NCBI GenBank assembly: GCA_019352035.1
Contig: JABBNZ010000025.1
Span: 1 to 46,790 of the forward strand
Length of the DNA stretch: 46,790 nucleotides
Origin: Pseudomonadota bacterium
GTDB taxonomy: Bacteria > Pseudomonadota > Gammaproteobacteria > Steroidobacterales > Steroidobacteraceae
Direction: 5' to 3'
The notes beneath the pieces were generated by a model. It saw only the letters and a program-made list of their open reading frames with translations. It made no database searches and had not been told where the DNA came from. Made by a program: the position numbers and the translations under genes. Positions 16,034 through 24,730 of this stretch are shown here, piece by piece (the first letter of the stretch is position 1; every line of letters starts with the position of its first letter).

Positions 16034-16783
16034 TTGAGCGGCCCGTCCGCCGTCCTCGTGATCGCCGGGTCCGATTCCAGCGGCGGCGCCGGCATGGGGC
16101 GCGATTTGCGGGTGCTCGCGCAGCTCGGGGTCCCGGCGGTATGCGCAGTCACTGCGGTAACCGCCCAGACCCACGGCCGCGTGGTGAGTGTGCATCACAT
16201 TCCGCCCGCGGTGGTGCGCGCTCAGATTCGCGCAGCGCTCGAATCCGTCACCGTCGGTGCGATCAAGATCGGGATGCTCGGCACGGCCGCCACGGTGTGC
16301 GCGGTGGCCGACGAGCTGTCGCGGGCCCGGTCCATCCCGCTCGTGCTCGACCCGGTGCTGCTCTCCTCGTCCGGCGGCGTGCTGCTCGATGAGTCGGGCC
16401 GCGCCCGGATGCGCGCGCGGCTCTTTCCGCTCGCCACCGTGCTGACACCCAACATCCCGGAGGCCGCGACGCTCTGCGGGATGCCGCCCGCCGCCAGCCG
16501 CGAGGAGCGGGTGGTGCAGGCGCGGGCGCTCCTCTGCATGGGTCCGCAGGCGGTGCTCCTCAAAGGCGGCCACGCCGCGGAGGCCGAAGCGGCCGATCTG
16601 TTGCTCATGCAGGATGCCGCGCCGCAATGGCTCTGCTCACCGCGGCTGAATGCCGCATGCCGCGGCACCGGATGCGCACTGGCCTCGGCCATCGCCGCCG
16701 GCCTCGCCCAGGGATCAGCGGTGGAAGAGGCGTGCCGGAGCGCGCGGGAGTACGTGCTGAAGATGTTGTCGGCGCCGTCCTGA
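16034..16783 (+). CDS. thiD: HMP/HMP-phosphate kinase ThiD
   Basis: Ribokinase-fold kinase of 249 residues that phosphorylates hydroxymethylpyrimidine phosphate to the pyrophosphate used by ThiE. Family motifs: VIAGSDSSGGAGMGRDL at the N-terminus, AVTAQTHGRV, IKIGMLGT, LDPVLLSSSG, TPNIPEAATLCG, and the anion-hole segment CRGTGCALASAIAAGLA. The start is a TTG at 16034, 4 bp after thiF and just before the conserved glycine-serine-aspartate motif. The frame is open further upstream, but inside thiF. Last gene of the thi operon. Confidence 0.95.
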   Translation: MSGPSAVLVIAGSDSSGGAGMGRDLRVLAQLGVPAVCAVTAVTAQTHGRVVSVHHIPPAVVRAQIRAALESVTVGAIKIGMLGTAATVCAVADELSRARSIPLVLDPVLLSSSGGVLLDESGRARMRARLFPLATVLTPNIPEAATLCGMPPAASREERVVQARALLCMGPQAVLLKGGHAAEAEAADLLLMQDAAPQWLCSPRLNAACRGTGCALASAIAAGLAQGSAVEEACRSAREYVLKMLSAPS

Positions 16784-17142
16784 GAGCGCCGCCGGGGACG
16801 CGCGGCCCCGTGACGATTCCCGTCCCTCGGTCCCAATGCGGAAACACCGTCAGGACGGAGGTGTGATGTCGAATCATGATGGAATCTGATACCGACTTCA
16901 CATCTCCAGAGCGGAAAAGGCCTTCCGTCCGGCACTAAATGAGTAGACGGTGCAACCTGGGTTCACTTACAATTTCCAAACACCTGATTTTCCAAAGAGT
17001 GGTGGCCGCGACCGGCCGCCGTGCCGGGCGTGCGCGCCCTCAGATTCCCGCCCCAAGGTTGAATTGAAGCGTCCCGGTGTGGCCGGGGTGTATTGCAGTC
17101 CGGCGGCGGCCGCTCTGCCGCGATTGCGCCGGTGACCTCACA
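16784..17142. other. Intergenic gap between thiD and the acyltransferase gene
   Basis: About 360 bp without a convincing gene. The stretch 16865-16990 is AT-richer than its surroundings and may hold the promoter of the next gene. A small hairpin CGGAA/TTCCG lies near 16914-16929, without a T-run. Open frames here have atypical composition and no ribosome binding site. No RNA motif is recognised. Confidence 0.5.
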
Positions 17143-18066
17143 ATGGGTTTTCCCGACATGTTCAAGCTCGCACCGAGCAGTGCTCTCAGTTATGCCTCGC
17201 CAGGCATGTCACGCGCTCGGCGGCTTTTTCTCCTCGCGCTCGAGACGCTGTCCGGCATCCGGCGCGCCAACCGCATCTACGCGGCATGGCAGGCGTCGCG
17301 ACCCGACTCGAGCCGCCGGGCGATGAATGACCTGCTTGCGGCGTGCAAGATGGCGCTGCGCATCGAGGCGCCGCAATGGCCCGTGCCACGGACTGACAGC
17401 CGCAGGCTGATCATCATCGCCAATCATCCGTTCGGCATTCCCGACGGGGTCGCGATTCTGGCGCTGGCCGAGCAACTGGACCGGCCGGTGCGGATTCTCA
17501 TCAATACCGACCTGCTGCGCGTGCCGGAGCTGACGCGATTCGCGTTGCCCATCGACTTCTCGGAGACGAAGGACGCGTTGCGCACCAATATGGAGAGTCG
17601 CAAGGAGGCGTTGGCCTGCCTCGCGCGCGGGGAGACGGTCGTCATTTTCCCGAGCGGCGGCATCGCGACGGCACGCAGTCCGTTCCGGCGCGCCGAGGAA
17701 CTGCCGTGGAAACTGTTCACCGCCAAGCTGATTCACATGGCGCGTGCCGACGTGCTGCCGGTTTACTTCGAAGGGCAGAACAGCCCGCTCTTCCACGCCG
17801 CGAGCCGGATCAGCCTGTCTCTGCGGTTGTCGCTGATCGTGCCGGAAGCGGTGCGGCGCCTGGGACGCCCGATCGACGTGCGCATCGGCAGCGTGATTCC
17901 CTACGAGCGCCTCGCTGCCGTTACGGATCGGCAGGCGCTGACCGGGTTGCTCTACGAGCAGGTCATGACACTCCGGGGAGCGCTCCGGAGCGGCGTGAGA
18001 GCCTTGGGATGCGCGGCCTGCGCCGCGCCGGGCCGCATCGCGCCTGAGCCCACGGCCGCCGGTTGA
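17143..18066 (+). CDS. PlsC-like lysophospholipid acyltransferase
   Basis: Predicted acyltransferase of 307 residues in the 1-acylglycerol-3-phosphate/hemolysin-like (OlsB-related) group. The acceptor-binding motif is NHPFGIPDG near residue 92, an H-x5-D spacing rather than the standard H-x4-D, as I recall for hemolysin-like members. The second motif is IFPSGGIAT in place of FPEGT. The basic PWKLFTAKLIHMARADVLPVYFEGQNS segment matches blocks III/IV. It probably moves an acyl chain onto a lysolipid or amino lipid; the substrate is unknown. ATG 17143 is the best start, though the ribosome binding site is weak. The frame overlaps the open frame of the next gene, but that gene probably starts later. 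Confidence 0.8.
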   Translation: MGFPDMFKLAPSSALSYASPGMSRARRLFLLALETLSGIRRANRIYAAWQASRPDSSRRAMNDLLAACKMALRIEAPQWPVPRTDSRRLIIIANHPFGIPDGVAILALAEQLDRPVRILINTDLLRVPELTRFALPIDFSETKDALRTNMESRKEALACLARGETVVIFPSGGIATARSPFRRAEELPWKLFTAKLIHMARADVLPVYFEGQNSPLFHAASRISLSLRLSLIVPEAVRRLGRPIDVRIGSVIPYERLAAVTDRQALTGLLYEQVMTLRGALRSGVRALGCAACAAPGRIAPEPTAAG

Positions 18067-18209
18067 TCCGCAGTGGGAGCCGACGGGACTCTCGCCGAGA
18101 TGATGCACCGCCGGCACCCTGCGCCGGCTCTCTCGATCCGTCGCCGGTGAGCTTCCATCGTCATGCGCCGGCAGGCCCCGTTCGCTCTGCTCGGCAGGCG
18201 AGAGCGCGG

Positions 18210-19199
18210 ATGAGCGTGACCGCCGTAGCGGCCCTGACACTCCTCGCTGCGGCGTGCACGAATCATTCGCGCACACCGGTGCCGACATCGCCCCACGACA
18301 CCGCACCGAGTGGCTACTTCCGTGTTCCCGCCGGACGAAGGGACGGCATCCGCCTTCCTTACCGAGACTGGCTGCCAAGCGGACCCGTGAGGCATGTGGT
18401 GCTCGCACTGCACGGATTCGATGACAGCCGCGATGCGTGGCGCACGCTCGGGCCGGTCCTTGCCCGCCACGGCGTCGCGGTTTTCGCACCGGACCAGCAG
18501 GGTTTTGGCCTCTCGCCGGGTCGCGGCCATTGGGCGGGCAGCGAGACGATGGTGGCGGACGCGCGATCCATCGTGACCATTCTGCGCCGGCGCTTTCCGA
18601 CAGTGCCGCTGACGGTCGCTGGGGAGAGCATGGGCGGGGCGGTCGCGATCCTGCTCGCCGCGCAGGGCGATCCGCACGTCTTTTCTTACGTGCTGGTATC
18701 GCCTGCCGTCTGGGGCGGCCGTGCGATGGCCGCACCCGAGCGCTGGACTGTGGCCGCGCTCGGCGCGCTCGTGCCGTGGCTGAGGCTGACGGGACGTCAA
18801 GCCGGCATCGAGGAAAGCGATGACCGGGCTGCGCTGCGAAGGCTCTCTGCCGACCCGTTGACGATTCATGCGACCCGCCTCGGAACCGTGGCGGGCATCG
18901 TGCGCATGATGGGGGCGGCGCAGGCCGGGTGCTCGAAATTGCACCCGGCGCACGCATTGGTGATGTATGGCGGCAATGACCAGATCATTTCCAAGCGCGC
19001 CATGGCGGCGTGTTGGCGGCGGATTCCGGCGGATCCTGGTGTCGTGCTTGCCTATTACCCACGGAGCTATCATCTGATGCTGATCGATCATCAGCGCAAC
19101 GTACCGATCGACGATATCGTGTCGTTCGTCGCGAATCCCGAGAGACCGCTGCCCTCGCAGGCAAGCGGCAGCGCGAGGCGCTTCCTGGCTCGTCACTGA
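18210..19199 (+). CDS. Lipoprotein alpha/beta hydrolase (monoacylglycerol lipase-like)
   Basis: Predicted serine hydrolase of 329 residues. From the ATG at 18210 it begins with a lipoprotein signal (MSVTAVAALTLLAAAC), so it should be anchored in the envelope through Cys16. An earlier in-frame ATG at 18063 would add 49 polar residues and bury the signal, so it is rejected. The hydrolase_4 fold shows the oxyanion strand VVLALHGFDDS, the nucleophile elbow GESMGG, the acid in YGGNDQI and the final His in YHLMLIDH. It resembles monoacylglycerol or lysophospholipases. It follows a lysolipid acyltransferase, so the pair may act in opposite directions on membrane lipids (inference). Confidence 0.82.
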   Translation: MSVTAVAALTLLAAACTNHSRTPVPTSPHDTAPSGYFRVPAGRRDGIRLPYRDWLPSGPVRHVVLALHGFDDSRDAWRTLGPVLARHGVAVFAPDQQGFGLSPGRGHWAGSETMVADARSIVTILRRRFPTVPLTVAGESMGGAVAILLAAQGDPHVFSYVLVSPAVWGGRAMAAPERWTVAALGALVPWLRLTGRQAGIEESDDRAALRRLSADPLTIHATRLGTVAGIVRMMGAAQAGCSKLHPAHALVMYGGNDQIISKRAMAACWRRIPADPGVVLAYYPRSYHLMLIDHQRNVPIDDIVSFVANPERPLPSQASGSARRFLARH

Positions 19200-19241
19200 T
19201 GCACGGAAGAGCCCTGGCGCCCGAGGCGAACCCCCGGGGAG

Positions 19242-19269
19242 TTGCACCTCCGGGGCATTTCGTTATAGT
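19242..19269 (+). promoter_or_regulatory. Sigma70-like promoter before the S41 protease gene
   Basis: TTGCAC (19242-19247), a 16-bp spacer and TATAGT (19264-19269). The -35 box lies in the loop of a GC hairpin (CCCCGG near 19232 with CCGGGG ending near 19255), which may terminate the upstream gene. Confidence 0.55.
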
Positions 19270-19344
19270 GATTCGCTACAACTAGGCGGCGCCGCGGCGG
19301 GCCAGGGGTCTCTCGCGGCGCCGCATCGGCTTGGGAGGTCACGG

Positions 19345-20964
19345 ATGTCGCGGCTCGCATCATGGCGGTCGGCGCGCATGGCGCGCTGGGGGCTGCCGCT
19401 GGCAGCGCTGGCGGCTCTGTATGGCTGCGGCGCAGGAGGCGGGGGCTCGCCGGCTGCACCCTCGAGCACCGCAGCTTCCTCCTGGACGCCGGGGATTTTC
19501 CAGCCCGCCTCGAATTTCGCGGCCCTCTGCGCCAACCCGCGCGCGGGAACCGATCCGTATACGCACCAGGCGTATCCCGACAGGCCGGGATCGGCCGTCG
19601 ATGAGAACAATTGGCTGCGCTCCTGGACTCATCAGCTGTACTTCTGGTACGACGAGGTGCAGGACCTCAACCCGGCGCTCTACAGCACATCGCAATACTT
19701 CCAGCTCATGAAGACGACGCAAACGACGTCCTCCGGCGCGCCGAAGGACCGCTTCCACTTCACATACCCGACCTCGGTCTGGGAATCGCTCTCGCAGGCG
19801 GGCGTGCAGGTCGGATACGGCGTGCAATGGGAGATCATTCAGGGCTCGCCGCCGAGGAGCATCAAGCTCGCCTACCTGCAGCCGGCGGCCGACCTTCCCG
19901 CCGACACCATCGCGGCGAACCTGGTGCGCGGGGACACGCTGCTCGCGGTGGACGGCGTCGATGTCGTCAACGCCGCGGATCAGACGAGCCTCAATACCAT
20001 CAATGCGGCCCTCGCGCCATCGGCCGCCGGCGAGACGCACACCTTCACCGTGGAGGATCCCGGCTCCACCACTTCGCGGACGGTCACCCTGCAGGCCGAG
20101 AACGTGACCGAGATTCCCGTTCTGATGGAAAAGACGCTGACGAATCCCGCCAACGGCGGCACGGTCGGATACATCCTCTACGATGACCAGGTCGAGACCG
20201 CGGAGCCGGAGCTGATCAGCGCGATCAACGACTTGAAGGCCAAGGGCGTCACCGATCTCATCCTGGATCTGCGCTACGACGGCGGCGGTTACCTCGCCCT
20301 CGCCAGCGAGCTCTCCTACATGATCGCCGGCCCCAACCAGACCGCGGGCGAGACGTTCGAGGTGCAGCAGTTCAACAACCAGTACCCGACGACGGATCCG
20401 GTCACCGGCCAGCCGATCACCCCGACTCCCTTCTACAGCACGACCCAACTCTCTTCCACGTCACAGCCGCTGCCGACGCTCAACCTGACACGGGTGGCGG
20501 TCATCACCGGCCAGGACACCTGCTCGGCGAGTGAGTCCATCATCAACGGGCTCGAAGGGGTCGGCGTCACCGTGTATCAGATCGGCTCCACGACCTGCGG
20601 CAAGCCCTACGGCTTCTACCCGCAGGACAACTGCGGCACGACCTACTTCTCGATCGAGTTCCAGGGGGTGAATGCCAAGGGATTCGGCGGCTACGGCGAA
20701 GGGTTCTCCCCCGCGAATACCAACCCCATGGTCGGAGTGTCGGTGCCGGGCTGCTCGGTCGCCGATGATTTCAGCCACGCGCTCGGCGACCCGAGCGAAG
20801 GGCGGATCGCGGCGGCGCTCGCCTACCTCGCCAATCCGCAACCCTCCACGTGCCCGTCGCCGCCGACGGGCGTCGCGGCCCCGAGGACGCTGAGCGAGCG
20901 CCAGCTCCTCGATCGCATCTTCGTGCGCTCGCCGCTCACGCAGATGCGCATCCTGCGGCGCTGA
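19345..20964 (+). CDS. Lipoprotein S41-family peptidase
   Basis: Predicted envelope C-terminal-processing-type serine protease, 539 residues. The N-terminus is a lipoprotein signal ending LAALYGCG, followed by a Gly/Ser/Ala-rich linker. An N-terminal helical region contains the conserved WLRSWTHQLYFWYDEV. A PDZ-like segment (LVRGDTLLAVDGVDVV) precedes the catalytic core: VGYILYDDQ, ILDLRYDGGGYLALASELS, the nucleophile region DTCSASESIING, and a general-base Lys in STTCGKPYG 24-26 residues later. The C-terminal substrate is unknown. It has its own promoter and is followed 21 bp later by a small lipoprotein gene that probably shares the transcript. Confidence 0.85.
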   Translation: MSRLASWRSARMARWGLPLAALAALYGCGAGGGGSPAAPSSTAASSWTPGIFQPASNFAALCANPRAGTDPYTHQAYPDRPGSAVDENNWLRSWTHQLYFWYDEVQDLNPALYSTSQYFQLMKTTQTTSSGAPKDRFHFTYPTSVWESLSQAGVQVGYGVQWEIIQGSPPRSIKLAYLQPAADLPADTIAANLVRGDTLLAVDGVDVVNAADQTSLNTINAALAPSAAGETHTFTVEDPGSTTSRTVTLQAENVTEIPVLMEKTLTNPANGGTVGYILYDDQVETAEPELISAINDLKAKGVTDLILDLRYDGGGYLALASELSYMIAGPNQTAGETFEVQQFNNQYPTTDPVTGQPITPTPFYSTTQLSSTSQPLPTLNLTRVAVITGQDTCSASESIINGLEGVGVTVYQIGSTTCGKPYGFYPQDNCGTTYFSIEFQGVNAKGFGGYGEGFSPANTNPMVGVSVPGCSVADDFSHALGDPSEGRIAAALAYLANPQPSTCPSPPTGVAAPRTLSERQLLDRIFVRSPLTQMRILRR

Positions 20965-20985
20965 CCGACTCGGGGAGCGCTCCTC

Positions 20986-21399
20986 GTGCGCAGGCCGGTC
21001 TCTGGCTCATGGGCCGCGGCGGTGTCGGTATCCCTCCTCATGGGACTGGCGGCATGCCGCGGCTGGCCTGCGGATCGGGGCGTTCCGGCGATCGTCACGC
21101 AGCCCACGGCGGCGAGCCGTGCGGATCTCGCGCGCGCCGTGACCCAGGCGTTCGGCGGGACGCCCGTGAGGCTCGCGCGCGACGCATTGACGCGTGACAG
21201 CCTGTTGATTGTCGGTCGCGCGCAGGCGCGCGATATCCGCGGGCTGCCTCTCAACGGACGGGAGCTGGGACGGCCGCAACGTTTCCGGTTGCTTCGGCGC
21301 GGCTCGCGGTGCGTTCTGCTCCACATCGAGACGGGGAGGGTGCGCGTGCTGGCGCACACCCGCTGTCACATGTTGCCGGATCGCCACGGCCGCGGCTGA
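20986..21399 (+). CDS. Small hypothetical lipoprotein
   Basis: A 137-residue protein from a GTG at 20986, no recognised family. The signal SVSLLMGLAACRG carries a lipobox, so membrane attachment is likely. The mature part is basic with two Cys near the C-terminus (RCVLLHIETG and TRCHML) that could form a disulfide. It starts 21 bp after the S41 protease gene; it may be a partner or a substrate, but nothing in the sequence proves this. Confidence 0.6.
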   Translation: MRRPVSGSWAAAVSVSLLMGLAACRGWPADRGVPAIVTQPTAASRADLARAVTQAFGGTPVRLARDALTRDSLLIVGRAQARDIRGLPLNGRELGRPQRFRLLRRGSRCVLLHIETGRVRVLAHTRCHMLPDRHGRG

Positions 21400-21508
21400 C
21401 GCCAAAGACCGACAGGTTGCGACCTGGGTCACGTTTGCGGTGAGATATGTCACAGGAGCGGCTGCGGCCGGTCCTGCGGCGAGAGTCTCGGCTCCAAACG
21501 GAGGCGTC

Positions 21509-22579
21509 ATGAAGACGATGACCGGAAACATTCGCAACGCTCGTGCCGGGTTGCATGTGGGTCTCGCGCTCGCGCTGACCGCATCGGTGGCGCTGCAGGG
21601 CGTGGGGCTCTGGCTCGCGCTCGGCTCCGGATCGCGCCTGGCCGCCGCCGCGATCGCCTGCGGAGCGCTCGCCGGCCTCATCGGCGCAACTCTGGTGGCC
21701 ACGTCGCTGCCGCACGAGCGCGGCGCGCCGCAGGAGCCCGCGCCAGCGCCGGCCGCGGTGCCCCGCCCCCGCGGCCCGCAGGAGGCGGTGGCTCTGGCCC
21801 ACGCCCAGAAGATGGAGGCGTTGGGCCTGCTCGCCGGCGGCGTGGCCCACGATTTCAACAACCAACTTCATGTCATCCGCAACTCCCTCGAGATCCTCGA
21901 GCGGCAGGACCCGCGGGCCGATGACCGGCGCTGCCTGGAGATGATCCGGCGCAGCGCCGATCGGGCGGCGGCACTCACCCGCCAGCTCCTGGCGTTCTCG
22001 CGGCGCCAGCCCCTCGAGGCGCGGCCGATCGATGCCAACGATCTCGTGACGCAGGTGGCGGAACTGATGCGCCATGCGCTCGGGGAGCGGATCACCGTCG
22101 AGACGGTTCTCGGGCGGGGAGTGGCCAGCGTGGCCGCCGATGCCGGACAGCTCGAGACCGCGCTCCTCAATCTCGCGATCAACGCGCGGGATGCGATGGC
22201 TCAGTCGGGCCTCCTCACCATCGAGACGGCGAATGTCACGCTCGATCAGCCATTGCGCTCGTACGTGATGATCGCCGTGTCCGATACCGGGACCGGGATG
22301 CCCCCCGAGGTGGCGGAGCGGGCCTGCGAGCCGTTCTTCACCACCAAGGCGCCCGGCCACGGCACCGGCCTCGGGCTCTCGCAGGTGGCCGGCTTTGCGC
22401 AGCAGGCGGGCGGCCACGTCCGGATATCGACCGCGCCGGGAAAGGGAACGACGGTGGGACTCTACCTGCCGGATTCCGGCCGGCCCACCGAGGCCGCCCC
22501 CACCAGGCACGCCGCCCAGTCCGCCGGGCGAAGCGAGCAGGGGTTGGCGCTGGCGGTCGCAGCAGGGCTCGAAGGCTAA
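21509..22579 (+). CDS. Orphan sensor histidine kinase
   Basis: Membrane histidine kinase of 356 residues. Two hydrophobic helices (about 15-37 and 44-66) with almost no loop between them mean there is no periplasmic sensor domain. A Pro/Ala-rich linker leads to the dimerisation domain with phospho-acceptor His114 in GGVAHDFNNQL. The ATPase domain has the N box NLAINARDAM, G1 VSDTGTGMPPE, F box FFTTK and G2 GHGTGLGLS. No response regulator is adjacent on either side. The ATG at 21509 follows a strong GGAGG; the open frame upstream is discarded. A Gly-rich frame continues directly past the stop codon. Confidence 0.9.
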   Translation: MKTMTGNIRNARAGLHVGLALALTASVALQGVGLWLALGSGSRLAAAAIACGALAGLIGATLVATSLPHERGAPQEPAPAPAAVPRPRGPQEAVALAHAQKMEALGLLAGGVAHDFNNQLHVIRNSLEILERQDPRADDRRCLEMIRRSADRAAALTRQLLAFSRRQPLEARPIDANDLVTQVAELMRHALGERITVETVLGRGVASVAADAGQLETALLNLAINARDAMAQSGLLTIETANVTLDQPLRSYVMIAVSDTGTGMPPEVAERACEPFFTTKAPGHGTGLGLSQVAGFAQQAGGHVRISTAPGKGTTVGLYLPDSGRPTEAAPTRHAAQSAGRSEQGLALAVAAGLEG

Positions 22580-22720
22580 TCCAGCGGACCGCCTTGCGGC
22601 GCCGACACGGGCGGCAACGATTTCGGCCGCAACGATCCGGGCTGCCGGGGCGACAGCGGGGGTGGCGGAGGCTTCGACGATGGCGGTGCAGGCGACGGCG
22701 GGGCTGGAGTCAGGTCCTAA
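22580..22720 (+). other. Gly/Asp-rich open frame continuing past the kinase stop codon
   Basis: After the TAA of the histidine kinase the same frame stays open for 46 codons to a second TAA at 22718. The encoded string is strongly biased (GGNDFGRNDPG, GGGGGFDDGGAGDGG). It has no start codon of its own. It may be a lost C-terminal tail, an unannotated read-through extension, or simple GC-rich chance. It reaches the stop codon of the convergent antiporter gene. Confidence 0.35.
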
Positions 22721-24003
22721 CTCTTCTGCCGCATCCACCGTCGCGCCAGCGGCTCGACGGTGGTCGCCTGCACCAGAATGCTGAAGATCGCGACCAGGTA
22801 GGTCGCGGTGACGATCAGCGCCTTGGGCGGTCCCTCCGCCAGTGACAGGGCGAGCGCGATCGACAGCGCTCCGCGCAGTCCTCCCCAGGTCAGGAGCTTC
22901 ACCGTGTGCGGCTCGAATCGCTGGAAGCGCCGCAGCACCGCGATCGGCACTCCCACGCTGATGTAACGCGCGATCAGCACGATCGGCAGCGCGAACGCGG
23001 CCGGGATCAGAAACTCGCGCACCGTCCCGGCGAGGGCGGTGAGCTCGAGGCCCACCAGCCCGAAGAGGATCAGGTTGAGCAGATCGTCCGCGAGCTGCCA
23101 GAACATGAAGAGCCGCTCGCGCGTCAGCTCCGACATCGCATACTCGCGGCCGCTGCCGACGACCAGGCCCATCACCACCGTCGCGATGGGCGCGGAGACT
23201 TTCAGGCTCTGCGCCGCTGCGTAGCCGCCCGTCGCCATGGCGAGAGTGATCAGCGTCTCCACCGGATAACTGTCGACACTGCGCAGCAGCAGAATGCCGA
23301 TGTAGCCGACGCCGAGGCCGAAGGCGGCGCCGCCCAGGACCTGTTGGGCAAACATCACGGCGACCGCGGAAGCCCGCGGCAGCGGCACGAGGGGACTCGC
23401 CCCGTGCAGTGTCGGGTCGAGACCGCCATGCGCTGCACCGGCCACCCCGAGCAGCACCACGAATGCGACGACGCCCGTGCCGTCATTGAAGAGCGCCTCG
23501 CCGGTGATCTTCGTCAGGAGCGAAGGCGGGACCCCCGCTTTGCTCAGCACTCCGAGGGCCGCGATCGGATCGGTGGGGGAGATGAGCGCCCCGAAGATGA
23601 AACTGTCGAGCATGCTCAACTGCATGCCGAAGAACTGCGCCACGCAGAAGAACGCCAGTCCGACGAGCACCGTCGAGATCACGACGCCCACCGTGGCCAG
23701 CACGACCACCAGCCACCGCGCGCGGGCCAGGCCGGCGATATCGACGTGCAGGCTCCCTGCGAAGAGCAGCAGGCCGAGCAGGCCGTGGAATACCAGGTCG
23801 GGGAAATCGAGGCGGTGCACGGCCAGTTGCCCCCACGCGCTCACCTGGGGCACTACCTGGCCCACGGCGACGGTAGCCGCCGAGATGAGGAGCGCCACCG
23901 CGGTGATCCCGATCGTATCCGGCAGGTGCACGAATCTGTAATTCGCATAGCCGCTCAATGCGACCACGGTGATCACTGCCGATAGGATCGTGAAGATAGG
24001 CAT
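22717..24003 (-). CDS. CPA1-family Na+/H+ antiporter
   Basis: Polytopic inner-membrane antiporter of 428 residues with about 12 hydrophobic helices. The CPA1 ion-binding region is present: ISPTDPIAALGVL, then TGEALFNDGTGVVAF with the essential Asn-Asp pair. It exchanges Na+ or K+ for protons and so helps pH and salt tolerance; the cation specificity is not readable. The start is placed at the ATG at 24003 with AAGGG before it. An open frame extends 54 codons further but would run into the divergent sigma gene and adds only basic, non-membrane sequence. It is convergent with the histidine kinase gene and divergent from the sigma factor. Confidence 0.9.
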   Translation of the reverse strand: MPIFTILSAVITVVALSGYANYRFVHLPDTIGITAVALLISAATVAVGQVVPQVSAWGQLAVHRLDFPDLVFHGLLGLLLFAGSLHVDIAGLARARWLVVVLATVGVVISTVLVGLAFFCVAQFFGMQLSMLDSFIFGALISPTDPIAALGVLSKAGVPPSLLTKITGEALFNDGTGVVAFVVLLGVAGAAHGGLDPTLHGASPLVPLPRASAVAVMFAQQVLGGAAFGLGVGYIGILLLRSVDSYPVETLITLAMATGGYAAAQSLKVSAPIATVVMGLVVGSGREYAMSELTRERLFMFWQLADDLLNLILFGLVGLELTALAGTVREFLIPAAFALPIVLIARYISVGVPIAVLRRFQRFEPHTVKLLTWGGLRGALSIALALSLAEGPPKALIVTATYLVAIFSILVQATTVEPLARRWMRQKS

Positions 24004-24145
24004 GAAGCCCTTAAAGATATAGGCATCCGGGCAGCGCCGTCGAGGCGACTTCGCCCCCGCGCGGCCGGCTGACGACGCATGGCCGCGTTGCGCGTAGACT
24101 ACGCCCATAACGGCGTCGATAAACGCCTTGAGGGGTTGGACCACA

Positions 24146-24730
24146 ATGGCCGACGAGCGCCGCAAGCGGCTGTTGGACCAGGTATTCCGCTACCGCATTG
24201 CGCTGCAGAAATACCTGCGGAAGTTCACCGCGGGCGCTGAGGATATCGAGGATCTGGTGCAGGAGAGCTACGTGCGCATATGCACGCTGCCGCCCACGGA
24301 GGTCGTCGACTCGCCGCGCGCGTTGCTGTTTCGCATCGCCCGCAACCTCGCGGTCGATCGGGCGCGGCAGAAAATCGCCCGCGCCACCGACGCCGTAGCG
24401 GATTTCGAGCCTCTGAACGTCTTTTCTGAGGAGGCGGAGCCGGATGAGCAGGTCGATCTGCGCCGGCGTTTCGAGTCGTTCTGTGCCGCGGTGGAGAGCC
24501 TGCCGCCGCTGTGCCGGCGCGCGTTCGTGCTGCGAAAGGTGTACCAGCTCTCGCACGCCGAGATTGCGCAAGTGCTCGGTGTCTCGCACAGTACGATCGA
24601 GAAGCACGTGGCCAAGGGGCTGGTGCGCTGCCGGGACCAGCTACGCAGCCTGGGGCTGCTCGATGGGTTGGAATCTGCCTCGGGTGACGGACTGCCGCGG
24701 CGGCGGATCAAGGACGGGGAGTCCAGATGA
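24146..24730 (+). CDS. FecI-like ECF sigma factor
   Basis: RNA polymerase sigma factor of 194 residues. Region 2 (about 10-75) contains AEDIEDLVQESYVRI and FRIARNLAVDRAR; region 4 (about 112-165) contains LPPLCRRAFVLRKVYQLSHAEIAQVLGVSHSTIEKHVAKGL. This pattern is the FecI iron-starvation group. The gene overlaps a FecR-type regulator by 4 bp, and a TonB receptor with a signalling domain follows, so it should be switched on by ligand binding at the outer membrane. The ATG at 24146 is preceded by GAGGGG; an earlier TTG would add six residues. Confidence 0.93.
   Translation: MADERRKRLLDQVFRYRIALQKYLRKFTAGAEDIEDLVQESYVRICTLPPTEVVDSPRALLFRIARNLAVDRARQKIARATDAVADFEPLNVFSEEAEPDEQVDLRRRFESFCAAVESLPPLCRRAFVLRKVYQLSHAEIAQVLGVSHSTIEKHVAKGLVRCRDQLRSLGLLDGLESASGDGLPRRRIKDGESR

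Noticed and set aside
16838-16856. Short words shared with other places (GCGGAAACAC with 2671; AACACCGTCAGGAC with 33254)
   Set aside because: Matches of 10-14 bp are expected by chance in a window of this size.
16950-17135. 61-codon open frame between thiD and the acyltransferase gene
   Set aside because: No ribosome site, Pro/Arg-rich composition, no similarity recognised.
22717-24165. Longer antiporter start at 24165
   Set aside because: The extra 54 residues are basic and non-membrane and would overlap the divergent sigma gene; the ATG at 24003 has a ribosome site.
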